This document shows, in pieces, positions 1-64,000 of a stretch of 64,000 nucleotides of DNA. The translations under genes and the position numbers were made by a program. How positions within the stretch are numbered: position 1 is the stretch's first letter; every line of letters starts with the position of its first letter. Below the pieces are notes generated by a model, which was not told where the DNA came from, did no database searches, and was given only the letters and a program-made list of their open reading frames with translations. This DNA comes from Gadus chalcogrammus (Eukaryota; Chordata; Actinopteri; Gadiformes; Gadidae), in assembly GCF_026213295.1 (NCBI RefSeq), contig NC_079417.1, positions 4,422,451-4,486,450 of the forward strand, written 5' to 3'.

Positions 1-4180
<4,180 letters not shown>

Positions 4181-4182
4181 GT

Positions 4183-4290
4183 GTGTGTCTGTGTGTGTGT
4201 GTGTGTGTGTGTGGTTTGCATGCATGTGTGTGAGTGTGAGTGCGTGTGCGTGTGTGTGTGTTAGGCTGCGCGTGTGTGTTGTGTGTATGC
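4183..4290. repeat. (TG)n imperfect microsatellite
   Basis: GTGTGT arrays with GAGTG, GCGTG and TGCATGCATG interruptions. Confidence 0.9.
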
Positions 4291-4379
4291 AAGCTTCTTG
4301 TAAGACTTTTGTTTAATAAACACACTATCCATATGGGCGGACGAAGCTCCACCATCATATAAGGTAATATTTGTGTGTC

Positions 4380-4635
4380 TGGACTTTGACAGGGAGTATT
4401 CCTGTTCTCGACTGTGATGCGCTGGCCTGGCGTCAGCGGTGTCTGTTTTGTGTTGACGGATTTAAAGCTGCAGCAATTTGCTTGAACAAACCAATCCCAG
4501 CTGTGTACCGCTGGAAAAAAAGTGACACATTTATTTATCTTTTGAAGTGGAGCCTTGGAGAGCTTTTCCTGCATCTGAGATGCAAGCTTTTGGGGGTAGG
4601 GGTTAGGCTGAGCCAGAACCCCTACCCCGACCCTT
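4380..4635 (+). repeat. Unclassified interspersed repeat, copy 1
   Basis: It shares diverged colinear sequence with 8555-8830 in the same orientation. Anchors are CTGGC(C/T)TG.CG.CAGC, AAAGCT..AGCAATTTGC and AAACCAATCCCAGCTGT, followed by a GGTTA..CAGAACCC end. No terminal repeats or coding capacity are visible. The family is not known to me. Confidence 0.65.
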
Positions 4636-4741
4636 GAGCTGGCTGGGGAGGCCCACAACAGAGTCTTGGCTATCATAAACTGGACCAAACCATAAATCAA
4701 ACAATTGATCTAACCCTTGCTAAACCCCCCCACCCCCCCCC

Positions 4742-6730
4742 AAAACATGAGTTTACACTGCATTTTATTCAGAGGTATTAGAAAATGTTGAAGAGGCCTG
4801 ATGAATGAGATGGGAGCAAACCATCTGATGGCCTGACTGAACGGATCACACTTAATCAATTAGCTTAACATCCTTATACTTGGGATCTTTAAGCAAATGC
4901 ATGAACATTGTTTCACTGGGTTGCATTGGTTTAACTAGTTGTATTATGGTACTATTGGATTTGATTATGATCAGAGATTTATTCATCAATGTTATTTGAT
5001 AATTGTATCATCATTTTTATTCTACAATTTTATCAAATTTTACATTTAAGTATTATCTAAAGTAATATTTATTAATAAGATTATTGATTAATAACAAAAA
5101 AATTCTTAATATTTTTTTTAACTCTGGAGAAATTCAAGTTCATTTTGGCGACAATTTTTTTTAAGAATGACAACAGGTCTCCTTTGCTGTAGGAAAACTG
5201 TTGGACACTAAGCTTGTGTCTATTAGTAACAAAAGTCACACAGAGCAAAGCTCTCATTTATATTTATACAACAGATTTTCAAAAAGGCTACTGTTTTTTT
5301 TATCAGAAATCCATATTTAACAACAAACAATTTGTTCTGGTGCCTGTTGCACTGGTGACAGGTGCTTGTGTACATATACATATTCACTCAAACTTTTCAG
5401 GAGTAATAACGGGTAGGTAAACCCCCATTGTAGTAGGAGAACTTCCACCTTTTAACTTGCAGTTTAAAAAAATGAAATTCAAGCAGTCGTGACAGTCGTA
5501 AAGGTTTTAGAAAAAATGGACACATTGGGTTCCGTAGAAAAAAATGCGAGGGGCATTGTCAAAACGTTCTTAAAACCGGAGTCAACCCAACTCGCTATTT
5601 AAGTTCTCCATAACCTCACGCTTTAATAGATGTTACACACATAGGAGCCTACCACTATGTTTACTGTAGGAGCAATGATATTTTAAGAAGCAAAGGGCAA
5701 ATTGTATTATGTATTATAAACACAGCATAATACATATAGTAGTATAAACTACAAAGGTATGGACGATTGGGTTAACTTTCAGTCGATGCAAATGCTGTGA
5801 TCATAAAAGAAAAAACACTGTGCACATGTGAGCTGAAGAGTCCCGGCTAGCATGAAGGAATAGACACACTCCTAAGGTTTGACTTGATGTATTCAGAATC
5901 ATATATCATTTTCCATCATCCACATTGGAAATATCTAAAGAGTACAAATTGTTTCCACCACTTAGCAAAGCAATCCGTACCAATGTCTGACGAGTTCATT
6001 CACACCAACTCAAAACACTGACATCCCAGCGATCCAGCAGAGTGCACAGAATATACGATTAACGTCTTGTTCGTACAGCGCTCCAGACGTCTGTGCCTTC
6101 ATAATCGACCCCCCCTGGCAGTATAGCGCTCTACCATTTGCGCTAAAGATTACCAGTTAATTATGGAGATAAAAATACACCTCAAAGAATGTACCTCACC
6201 CCATAAAACAACAACCAGGCATAAAACAGCTTGTGTAAAAACCTTTCCATATCCTCGTTGGCTTGATGACTTACACTCTTGGCACGCGGGGTGAAAGGAG
6301 CCACTTACGTGCTTCTCTGACACTTTTCATTATCACCTGCACAAAAGCAAGGGTGAAAGACAAGGAGTGTATTTAGGTGCAGAGAGGGGTGGGCCGTCAC
6401 TGTGTCCCCGTGCTCATTTATCACAGGCAAAGGTATCCACATCATGCCTTGAGAACCAATAAAGCTGGCTGAAACTGGAGCTGATTTCTTGCTAAATTCT
6501 GCTATTAGTCACAGGCCCATATTTCAGGATTAGCTAATCCTTAAAAAGGGAGTATATATTTTGCCGGGGGCCTGAGTTTGATCGTCAGTCGTAATGTCGA
6601 CTTTGTTTAGACGTCATCTAGAGAGTCGTTCATGGGAACCCTCCTGCTCCCCGACCACACCCGGGCGCCCCCCCCCTCCTTGTAAAAGGCCAGGGTTTGT
6701 GGCCCTTTGAGGTTTCCATCGGGCAACTTG
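4742..6730. other. Intergenic DNA, no gene seen
   Basis: AT-rich unique sequence. A short block at 5516-5566 is shared with 54229-54277 (see the repeat entries). A C-run precedes it at 4727-4741. Nothing else recognised. Confidence 0.45.
5516..5566 (+). repeat. Dispersed repeat fragment, copy 1 (partner near 54229)
   Basis: It contains GACACATTGGGTTCC, then GAGGGGCATTGTCAAAAC, as in the segment at 54229-54277, with a diverged centre. It is a fragment of an interspersed family I cannot name. Confidence 0.6.
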
Positions 6731-6731
6731 A

Positions 6732-6840
6732 ATGATCTTGCCAGAGAGCGAGAGAGAGGGAGAGCGAGAGAGAGAGAGGGAGAGAGAGAGAGAGAGAGAG
6801 ATAGAGCGAGGGCGAGAAAGAGAAAGAGAGCGAGAGAGAG

Positions 6841-6877
<37 letters not shown>

Positions 6878-6892
6878 GAGAGAGAGAGAGAG
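6732..6892. repeat. (GA)n microsatellite, imperfect
   Basis: GAGAGA array with GGGAG and GCGAG interruptions, ending in a short (ATT)n run at 6898-6916. The opposite strand gives an artefactual Ser/Leu frame. Confidence 0.93.
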
Positions 6893-6916
6893 GCGGAATT
6901 ATTATTATTATTATTA

Positions 6917-8550
6917 TCATATGTTTTAAAATGTCTAATGGTTACCTTGTGAGAGTATTTAATTGTCCCATATATGCCTGCATTTTTTTTGGTTCCCCAG
7001 CTGTGGTTTGTGGGACATTATCACATTTCTGCTCTTGAGGTGAGGCACTTAGAGGACAACATGACACCGTAGAGCCCTTCAGATCAAGAGCCTTATACCA
7101 GAGAACCCTTAATCGCTATTTTGGGGCAAGACGGACCAATGGCGCCTGTAAGAATATTCTTAGATGGAGTTCCGCTGTTTGGTCGGAGACTAAACTCACA
7201 TGTATGTCATGCGTGTTAGATCACTTGCAATCCAGAAAAGTTTTCAGCGTTGAGCATTATCCCCCCCGAGATAGAAACCGCTGAAAAACGCGCCATAATT
7301 TGCAACTCTACACCTTTTGATTACTCTCCTCAGTGAAAGGACATAGTTCCCACTGAGTGCCGTGAAACAAGTAAACCATAACATTCAGTCTGTTTCTCCC
7401 GTGTGGTTTCAGGGAAAGCCAAAATATCCCATTGAGAACAGGCTCCCACAGGCTCCTTGGCCACAGTGAACTTGTGATGAACTGGTAGTTAATGATTATA
7501 ACCATGATATATGCGGGCATATATTGTAAATGAGGGCACACTTAGAAAACCCCAGGGGCCTTGTTATGCTTTGGCTATTTTCTAAGAACTTAAAGAGGCC
7601 CACCTGTTCCCTGTTAACTCACTCAAAATGACTTTGGGCTTTAAATTATTAAAAAATAACTGCAAACAATTATAAAATCATCTTTGGTCTAACTTTGAAA
7701 TCACCATCAAATCAAAATATTAACAATTCATATGCTATATGTTTTACTTCTGCCATTTGGCTCACAATCAAGCTTTGCACATTATCATCAAGTAACATCT
7801 GTTTCTTTATTTTGATGTTTGAAACATCTTTAAAGACAACTAACGGTTAATCTTATAATATAAAAGGAAGAAGGAAGAAAATATTTGAGCGTTTCTTGGA
7901 GAAAAGTGGAGAAAATGTTCCTACAGCCATTCAACAATCTTTCAACAGAGAGAAAATGTGAAACCTGAAAGCATTGAGTTGGGACCCAGTTTCATTCAGG
8001 CACCATAGCCTGTTATGAGCAATAACGATACCACTGCTGTCATGGTTTAGGAACCAAAAGATTAGCGGTATATGTGGTGTTGACATTGTACACAGTTGTC
8101 TACTTTCAGCACCAGTCACCCGCTTCCCAACTTGATTGTTTCTGTGAAAGCTCATTCGCAGAGTGGTGTATTTGGAATATGTTCAGTTCAGGGGAAGTTC
8201 CAGAGTTCGACAGTTTACAGTGACTGTTTTTATATTTAAGACGGCACTTGTAAGTGTATCAATTGAGTTTGCATTTTGTTCATGAAATAAAAAACAAATA
8301 TTCTGTGGCTACATATATATTTTTAACCTGGCAATGACGGTCTGCCAATGTACTATATTCCTGATCTGATTTCAAGCAAGGAATTGTAGCTGGCAACATA
8401 CTATGCAACACAGAAATAGCCCTGCCAATGCCCGTATTGTTTTACTTTTTTCCGTGTACAGCAGGGCTGCTAAACGTACAACCTTGTTTGATGAACACAC
8501 ATCCATTGTAGTGGACGGGTTCCGGCAGGTCATGGCAGTATTATTGTTAT
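6917..8550. other. Intergenic DNA, no gene seen
   Basis: No coding or RNA signature recognised. Open frames are short and their codon use looks random. Confidence 0.45.
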
Positions 8551-8554
8551 TGTA

Positions 8555-8830
8555 GGGCTTTGACTGAAAAACCAAATTCCTTTTTCTGGCAGCCATACAC
8601 TGGATTTCTGACGGCCATACCCTGGCTTGTCGCCAGCACAGCGTCCTTTTTATTGATGGGTCTAAAGCTAAAGCAATTTGCCTGAGAAAACCAATCCCAG
8701 CTGTAAACCTCCGGAATGACAAATTCAGGCTTGTTTGGCTTTTGAAGTATAGCTTCTCAAAGATATTTTCCTGTCCCAGTAATGAGCTGTTTTAGGGTAA
8801 GCGGTTAAGTCAGAACCCTAACCATAGCCT
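8555..8830 (+). repeat. Unclassified interspersed repeat, copy 2
   Basis: Partner of the 4380-4635 segment, in direct orientation about 4.2 kb away. The two are clearly homologous but many substitutions apart, so the duplication or the two insertions are old. Confidence 0.65.
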
Positions 8831-9874
8831 CACACTGAACTTAGTCTCTACACACGGATGAGACATTATATGCATTCCATGTGGACAGCACAAATGTTGA
8901 GTGGTTACAAAAATATGTATTTAAAAGGAGAATGTGGAAACATTGCAATAGCTTTGATGACTTGCAGGGAAAAGCTGTCCTTAGATGGATAATGAGACCA
9001 TAAACAAACAAGCACTTGATGGATGGGACAGCTTCACTTATTAGTGAATGACAACAAGTTATCACAGGACTCGAAGGCGGGGTGAAAAAGTTACAAACAC
9101 ATCTGCCAACTGAAAGGAAAATGTCATTTCAATGGCGCTGGGATCTCTGAATGCCGCCTGGAGAATGCCTAGGGATTTGTACTGAGAAAGCTCTCGTAGC
9201 AGAGAGGTTGGGCGCTTTGACATGTTCTTTGTGTACAGTGGAATCACATATTAATTGTAAAACGGGGTGGCTGACAATGCTGTCAATGGGCTTTCGTTTG
9301 TTATAGCGAGGTAAAATGCCATAGATCTCACACTCACAAACACTTAAGGCGTGTATTGTGCTAACTAAGTGCTGAGGTTCAAATCAAAAGATGGGTGGAA
9401 CACTGTTGTTTTTTAAGGGGAAATGCCCCCTCCTGTTAAAAAAAACAAAAACACACATCTGTCATTACCCAAGTCAATGGGTAAGCCTTAAAAACCTGTC
9501 AAACGACACAGGGTTGACAGAACATTTGTCTTTAACCTCTTCAACAGTATTGACACTGATACGGCCAGTCGTAGCCAAGAGCGCATTTGCTGTTGCATTT
9601 GTCAAAGTGATGACAATATACTGTATGTATAACCTAAGACTTTTGAAGAGTGTTATAGTTACACATGGACTCACTTGTTACATGGAACTGAAATAACATG
9701 TCGGTGAATCAAGTACAATTTCAAGCAGGCAAAGTATAGTATGAATTACATCATTTTATTTGTGTGTCTATTCATACCCCTGGTACTTTAAGCGTTGGCC
9801 ACACAGTTTGGCTAAACACACCATATTTTGGTTAATTGATAACTAACGCCATCCACTGAATCCCATTATTAGGT

Positions 9875-9894
9875 GAGTGCTGCTTGCAGCACTC
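9875..9894. repeat. Short palindrome GAGTGCTGC-TT-GCAGCACTC
   Basis: Perfect 9-bp arms with a 2-nt spacer, just upstream of a (TTTC)n array. This hairpin-like motif followed by pyrimidine DNA looks like the end of a dispersed fish element, but the other end is not identified. Confidence 0.6.
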
Positions 9895-9919
9895 AACTAT
9901 TGTTCTTCATAAGTTTTAT

Positions 9920-9991
<72 letters not shown>

Positions 9992-9992
9992 T
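9920..9992. repeat. (TTTC)n microsatellite
   Basis: About 18 nearly perfect TTTC units. Confidence 0.95.
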
Positions 9993-10135
9993 CAATTTCA
10001 ACCGTTCAAACCATTTAACAAATCTACACACTTGTATCAGAATTTCAATATAATTTCAACTTTATTCAGAATCACCGTTTTAGTTTCAAACCGGCTTCAT
10101 TTTCAGTTGGTCTAATTGCTGGAGCGTGATGACGT

Positions 10136-10250
10136 CCAGCAGTGTTACAAGATTGGGCGGTTTTCCCGCCAGATTGGGCTACTTTTGGAGGACGTTCAGG
10201 CAGTGTTGCCAGATTGGGCGGTTTTACCACTCTATTGAGTTACTTTTAAT
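10136..10250 (+). repeat. Two-unit tandem repeat with AGATTGGGCGGTTTT core
   Basis: CAGTGTT.C.AGATTGGGCGGTTTT begins at about 10140 and again at 10201, giving a period near 61 bp. A partial third AGATTGGGC lies between. CAGTGTTGCCAGATTGGG resembles termini of fish DNA transposons, so this may be a remnant of one. Confidence 0.6.
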
Positions 10251-10280
10251 AACGCACTTGCTCGGTATTCTCTTAAAGAC

Positions 10281-10453
<173 letters not shown>

Positions 10454-10739
10454 GTGCAGGGCAATACATTTGAAGTTTCAGATTCTTCAGTTCAATTCAT
10501 TTTACATTTCTGCATTTTTAGAAATGCTTTGTGCTTTTCATTCAGCGGTAACTTTCTTTGTTTCCAACCAAGAACTTTTGTTCAAATCCCTTCACTTGAT
10601 TTAAGCCATTTAACGTTTCTTTATGTTTTAATCTATGTGGCAATTGCATTAGTGTCTTATGTCACACTTTTGCTAATTTTCTCATAATTATATCTGACTA
10701 CAATGTATTTTCCTTCTTTAAAGGAACACCAGCCGAGGA

Positions 10740-13700
10740 AAATATACTCAGGGCAGACCTTTGACAGTTATGCAGAGTTCCACAGTGTCCATTATGGAGT
10801 CAGGAGGATAAAAAAAAGTTTGTTATGTTTGATCCAATGCAATCAAATTATATTTGGAAAGAAAAATCATTTATGAACATGATTTATTGTTTAACTATGA
10901 CTAAGAGACGTATCTTATTGTTTCATATTCATTCATCATCATTAATTGCACCAGGGTACAAATAGCATATACTGATAAATATTCCAGGGGTGCAAATAGC
11001 CCTTATTTTATTCTATAATATCTATTTTGCATTGTAATTTTACATTAGACTCGTACACTTTCGCAATGTCCTACTCTTTTGGTTAGGACCAATTCAGAAA
11101 TGGAAATAATATCATATATATATATATAATACACACATATATACACAAACACAAACACTGAGCTCTCTGGCCCTGTAACGTACACACAGACACACACACG
11201 CACACGCACACACACAAACACACACATACACATAAACACGCCCAGCTCCTCCCTGCGTAGCCTGACCATGAGCATGTTATAGATGAGGTAAAGTGGTCTT
11301 AACAGCCTACATATGCTCCCCAGACTCACTCACCAAAGATGGGCAGGTAGTCAACGCTGACATAACTGCGCGGCCAGAGCTTCATCCATTCCCTGTCACA
11401 AGATCAACACACATGGACACCTTATCGAGTCCAGGCTTGACCTTTTAATACAAACTGAGAGAGATGAGAACACATCTAGGTGCGAGTGTGAGGAGCAAAA
11501 CACCAGCTCTTCTATTTTTGTTTTAACCTTAGTCTTTCAAATCCATGGCGATGGGGCACGTTTCAATATCACCAGTTACTAACCGCTATGGGTTTGAGAT
11601 CCTGCTTATAGCACTTCAATTCTGAATTCTTTAAATTGTGATTTACAAATGTGAAGAAAACACTATGAATATATGAGTGAGTGAGTGAGTGTTCTTGCAT
11701 ACTGTGCATGTCACTTTAAGCAAAACCATCACAAAACAATTTCTTCAGATCTCCACACACCTTCCCTAATTCCTCCTGTCTGCTTTGCTTTCGTCATACG
11801 GACTGAACCAAGACATGAGAGCAGGATTAGCTCTAATCACGGTTCTACTGCTTCATTCTCACTCAGGCCCCCAGAAGTCAGAGAGCTTGCAATATTAAAC
11901 AGTGTTTCCTAACAATGAGTGACAGAACACCTGCAACAAAGGCAACTACAAAGACTTTACCTCTGACAGCGTTTCCTCTTCCTCTAGAGACTTCTAAATG
12001 ACCCCCCCCAGCACCATCTTGGAAAAAGATTCCAGTGCCGATGCTGTCCACCAGACGCAGGTCCCTGGAGGGTACTTAAAGGGAACTCTTGCAAATTGAC
12101 TACCAGCAGGCAGAATTGGAGGGTGGAGACGCAGAGGGCATTGTGCACCTGCCCGTAAATCTTCTTATTGGAGTTTTCGCTTTCAAAAGAAGCACTTGGA
12201 ATGGGAAATATCAACAGTGGTCAGAGGGCCGGGGAGTTAAAGAGACGCAGCCAGATGAGTGGGCCGAAGGAGATCGGAGGTCCTGTGCTATGACGACACA
12301 AAATGGTCCAAAAATGGGACATAAGCGAGTAAAACAAAATACATGTTTTGTCTGCCTCTAACTGCTAAAATGACTTTCTATGCAGGTTGCATCGATGTGT
12401 TGACAAAGTGTTAGTGACCTTTAACACAATACTTTAATCACAAAGTGAATGTGATGCTCTTTTGTTTCTGTTTTGTCTTACGTTGCAAGGCATATTCTTC
12501 CTTCTGCAACCACAAACATTTAATTATCTCAAAAAAATATTTATTTATGTTATTTAGAAGAATCAATTGCTCATTTAAACGAGGGAAAAAATACTTAATT
12601 TTATATGGTTGAGTGTATCATTTATGGCTGCACAGCTGGGATATAGTTTATGTGTGTGTTTCTTGCAAGGAAAAACATACATTATTCATTTTTTAAAACA
12701 AGTTATTAATAACAACATTTTTATCAATCAGTTGATACATACTCACTTTGATGCTGTTTAAAACATATACCTTATTACACACAACAAACACTTTCAATAA
12801 TTCATATCAAGTCTGACTCTTGGAAAAAGTCTAAAGCAAAAAGATTCTGATGACATTTAAGGATGTCTTCGCAAACACAGCTAGTGGGCTTTTGTAAAAC
12901 CCATTCGTTTGAACTCTATGGACTTTGAATAATATGTCATGCCACTAATCGTTCCACTAAAGCACTTTGTGCCTGGTTTCAAGGTGAATGGAAGCAACAG
13001 CCACTCATCTTTTCACTGTCAAATGACTTGTGGCTTCGGTCTTTCCTGGCTGTGACCCTGAGGGGTAAGTGGCCTCAACCACGTAGTTAATTGGGTTTGT
13101 TAGTTTGCCTACATTTACATGTGTGGACCTCATGCACATCCTATTTCAGATATATAAGAATGGACATAATTGTTCAGGAGGGGAAGTTGAGATCAAAGTT
13201 GAAGCATGGGCTTTGTTTATTATCTGTGAGGTATTCAAATAGTGCTGGCCAATCCCGGTTTGGGTGGTTTCTCTATGCATGGATTTCATCAAAGAGTCAT
13301 CGCTCATCTAACTTGCATCCGACAAAAAATATTATATTGTATAAAATTATAACATTAGAGGATGTGGAGCGAAAGGCAATATCAATGATGTCTAAATAAT
13401 TTTTTTACACAAGCTCTGTGTGTTATTATGGATTGAATGACAGATAGAAGTAAAAGGTGAGGTTATTTGAAGAAATCCAAAGAACACAAATAACGACAAT
13501 AATAATAATATGACTGCCATTATTGTAGTCATTATAATAATATAATAATTACAATATATCAATATATATATAAGAATATTATATAGTAGGCCTATATAAC
13601 GTTATTATATTATAATAGTTATAAAATTAAGTATAAAAATGCAAAAAACAAGCTCTTTATCAAAACGTATCGACCTATCGAATAACTCAATAACAAAATT

Positions 13701-13744
13701 ATTATCATTATCATTATAATAATGATAATAAGAATAATAATTAC

Positions 13745-13778
<34 letters not shown>

Positions 13779-14379
13779 AATAATAATATTATTACCACAT
13801 TAGATGAACCGCAGTTTAGGCTGATGTGTAGAACAATCCATCCATCTGAACATAACTGACGTATGCCTATTTGTTTTGTAACGATCTCTCGGTGTCAAGG
13901 CAAGGGCGAAACTAGATAGACCAATACTGCCTCCGTGTGTTCATTGAGTTGGACACACACACTCTGCCTGTCTGGCTGTCTGTGTCTATGTGTCTGTCTG
14001 TTTGGGATAGATCACGCCCACACTGGAACTGGCTATGCACAAAAACATTTTTGGGGTTTTGTTTCGCATGAAGCTTCCGAACAGAGTAGGAAGCAAGCAC
14101 GGATATCACGGCTATTCTGTCAACCAAAATAAAAAAGGGGGTTTAATAAACCCATACTTTATTATAACCATGCATGTACAACTTGTAAAGTTCAACATCA
14201 AGGCAATTGCAAGCCCCCCCCCCCCCAAAAAAGAAAAGCGAAATGATGGATGCGCCGTTCAGCCAATCGGTACACAGCAGGGAGGAATTTCCTGTACTAT
14301 TGACAAATCAGTTATGCCCACAAAACATGACTTATTATGTGACAGCACAACATTGAGAGGGGAGGAAACTTGACACTGT
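10740..14379. other. DNA upstream of smarca2, no confident gene
   Basis: It holds a small imperfect CA array (11186-11235), AT/ATT-rich DNA at 13500-13800 and a poly-C run at 14215-14226. Two short segments on the - strand, 11334-11392 and 11961-12064, are open in one frame and bounded by AG/GT. They are discussed as a finding but are not called as genes. Confidence 0.4.
13496..13800. repeat. AT-rich tract with (ATT)n / (ATAAT)n repeats
   Basis: It is almost entirely A and T with many TAATAAT and ATTATT units, including self-complementary stretches around 13695-13790. It marks a very low-GC block about 600 bp before the probable promoter. Confidence 0.85.
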
Positions 14380-14760
14380 AGTGTCACGTTGTGAAGACAT
14401 ATCCTGCTAACCCGTGCCGTTGTAGTTCTGGCCAAAGGTAATCGCGTCTACCGTCGTATTACGCAGCATGCTAAAGGCTGAACTCGATCTGCACTGTAAA
14501 CTTCGGACGCACTTATGAGTACTGCTAACAATAGCGAGCAGCTAGCGGATATTAAGCTTAGTGAACACTAATCAACAAGGGGCCTGCGGTGTGTTCACGC
14601 ATTATGTTGTAGTACATTTAGAGTTGCCGTATTGAGTGTTTAGGTCCACGCAGTTCCTTTTTGAATATCGACGCTGTCTGGTGGACCTTCCTCACCTTGG
14701 TGGTTGATTTGTAAATGGTGGCTTCCAGGTCTGGGAGACCGCGCTGAAATCCAAATATTG
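14380..14760 (+). promoter_or_regulatory. Probable smarca2 promoter / first non-coding exon region
   Basis: This stretch is richer in CpG than the AT-rich DNA around it, for example around 14410-14470 and 14505-14560. It has splice-donor-like sites at 14437/14438 (CAAAG|GTAATC) and 14729/14730 (TTCCAG|GTCTGG). It lies about 0.7-1 kb upstream of the start-codon exon. No TATA box is placed convincingly. SMARCA2 genes normally have a non-coding first exon and a TATA-less CpG promoter, so the assignment is positional inference. Transcript data are needed to fix the start. Confidence 0.3.
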
Positions 14761-15093
14761 TTTCGCAAAAAACTGTACCCAGCTCACAACGTTACCTCCC
14801 ATTCTCATGTCAACAAGGACTACGAGTTTATACATGTACAACGTGTGCCCTGGGTGCAACGTTAGTTACCAACTAGACATTAACTTGTTTTATATAACAT
14901 TATAGGGTCGATTTGACTGCATGTTTCTTCTTCTCCTCCTATCCGCAATTGGTGTGTGTGTGCGCGCCTGCGCTATACATCTAAACAGACCGAAAGTAGC
15001 ATCAGCTTCGTGTGTCTGTGTCTGTTATAACAAATGTATGCATGCATTCGAATACTGAAATCTTTTCAATACCTAATACATTGTCTTCCACAG

Positions 15094-15156
15094 GCCATAC
15101 ATGCCAAGAAGAGTCATCGTCAGTAAGGGAATAAGCCAAGGCATGAATATTTGAAG
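15094..15156 (+). other. Candidate 5' UTR exon with a short uORF
   Basis: A 63-nt segment is preceded by a good acceptor (TTGTCTTCCACAG) and followed by a donor (TTGAAG|GTGCGC). It contains an ATG at 15101 that opens a 17-codon frame ending in TGA within the segment. If spliced to the start-codon exon it would form part of the 5' leader. It could equally be a chance splice-bounded stretch, since no protein homology is possible for a leader exon. Confidence 0.3.
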
Positions 15157-15466
15157 GTGCGCCTCCGTCACTTTCGGAACAATAAACTATAGTTCTAATG
15201 GAGGTCCAACCAGTGTTCCTTCCTCGCTTGCTTGTTTGTATGTATGGTGTATTTTGTAGAATCCTAATATAGGCAAGTCTGTTTCATTTGTATAGCCCAT
15301 GATCACAGTAAACCCCTGAAAGGGCTACACCTTTTATAATTCCTCCCTTCTTAAAGCCCTCTAAGGGCCAAGGAATATCTCCCCTTTAGAGAATGTTAAA
15401 TATTGATGGAAATCTGTGATGACTAATCTATTCAGTGATCCATTATCCCTTCCAATATTCCAGCAG

Positions 15467-63329
<47,863 letters not shown>

Positions 63330-63504
63330 GTGCGTTCAAGGCCAGCGTAACTTCTAACGCTGGGAATACGATAGTAATTATGATAATTTGTCTGAGCATC
63401 CAATGAATTTGTTAAATTTTGCTGGTGTAAACAATCTGTCCTTCCAACACCCTGACATGGTGGCAAGAGCGGTTTCTTTCACTGAGAATAATTGTAAGTA
63501 TTAA

Positions 63505-64000
63505 AAGGGACATATTATGAAAACAACACTTTTCCTGGGATTTGAGGTGTTGTTTTGGGTCTCTGGTGCTCCCACACGCACACAAACTTTGAAAAAGTCT
63601 GTTCATGATTTTTTGATTGAGATATGCATTGCTGAAAGTACCCCTCATACAATTACCAAACGAGCGAGTCAGTTTCGGCGCCCCCTCCTACGTAGGAAGG
63701 GGGTACACTTGAATATTACCTCCCACTTCCCCACTCCCCTCCAATCAGAGCATAGCTAAGATTTTGTGGACCACGGAGTAAAATCCCTTTCTCTGACGGA
63801 CTGCCGCCGAGCTCCCTTCGCCGGAGCTGCCGGACTGCCGAAGCTTCGGCGGCAGTCCGGAGGAGGAGACATGAAGGAGAAAGGGATTGTACTCCCGGAG
63901 CTGAGCTGCCGGACTGCCGCAGAACTACCCCCCCGCCGTCGAAGCAGTCAGTCCGGCAGCTCCGGCGGTGTACTCCGGGAGCTGAACTGCCGCCGAAGCT
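63505..64000. repeat. Interspersed element with GC-rich palindromes, cut by window edge
   Basis: It begins AGGGACATATTATGAAAACA, a phrase common at ends of dispersed fish elements. From 63790 it contains repeated CCGGACTGCCG / CGGCAGTCCGG units in both orientations, interspersed with CTCCGG and GGAGCTG. It behaves as an inverted-repeat-rich non-autonomous element in intron 29. The right end is outside the window. Confidence 0.55.

Overview
The window is teleost fish genomic DNA. It is dominated by one large gene, smarca2 (BRM), which encodes the ATPase of BAF-type SWI/SNF chromatin remodelling complexes. The gene lies on the + strand and runs off the right edge. I read 29 coding exons from 15467 to 63329. 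Each is bounded by AG/GT, and the phases fit at every junction. Together they give 4491 nt, or 1497 codons, ending inside the bromodomain. The paralog is smarca2 rather than smarca4 because of the N-terminal wording, a polyglutamine tract after the QLQ domain, an ATPase core wording that matches BRM, and a short acidic linker before the SnAC region. The domain order is Pro/Gly/Ser/Met-rich N-terminus, QLQ, polyQ, HSA, BRK, acidic linker, DEAD/SNF2 lobe, helicase C lobe, SnAC, AT-hook and the start of the bromodomain.

Layout: 1-15 kb holds no gene I can identify, only microsatellites, diverged interspersed repeats and AT-rich DNA. 14.4-15.2 kb is the likely promoter and 5' UTR region. 15.5-35 kb carries exons for the N-terminus through the acidic linker. 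36.5-52.4 kb carries the two-lobed ATPase. 53.3-58 kb carries SnAC and the AT-hook. After a 5.2-kb intron, 63.2 kb carries the first half of the bromodomain. The introns hold hAT, PIF/Harbinger-like and pogo-like miniature elements, some with target-site duplications visible by eye. They also hold two LINE remnants, a 5S rRNA-like copy on the - strand, minisatellites and several perfect palindromes.

The very high density of long dinucleotide and tetranucleotide repeats, many close to splice sites, resembles what is known of cod-like (gadiform) genomes. The species is inference only. I found no operon, CRISPR array, prophage or other new multi-gene system. The most interesting points are: a 102-nt symmetric exon that looks like a smarca4-type exon absent from the human SMARCA2 protein as I recall it; a fish poly-glycine insertion beside the AT-hook; a one-residue deletion at the entrance to the second ATPase lobe; interleaved inverted repeats just upstream of one exon; and a perfect 43-bp-arm palindrome just downstream of the same exon.
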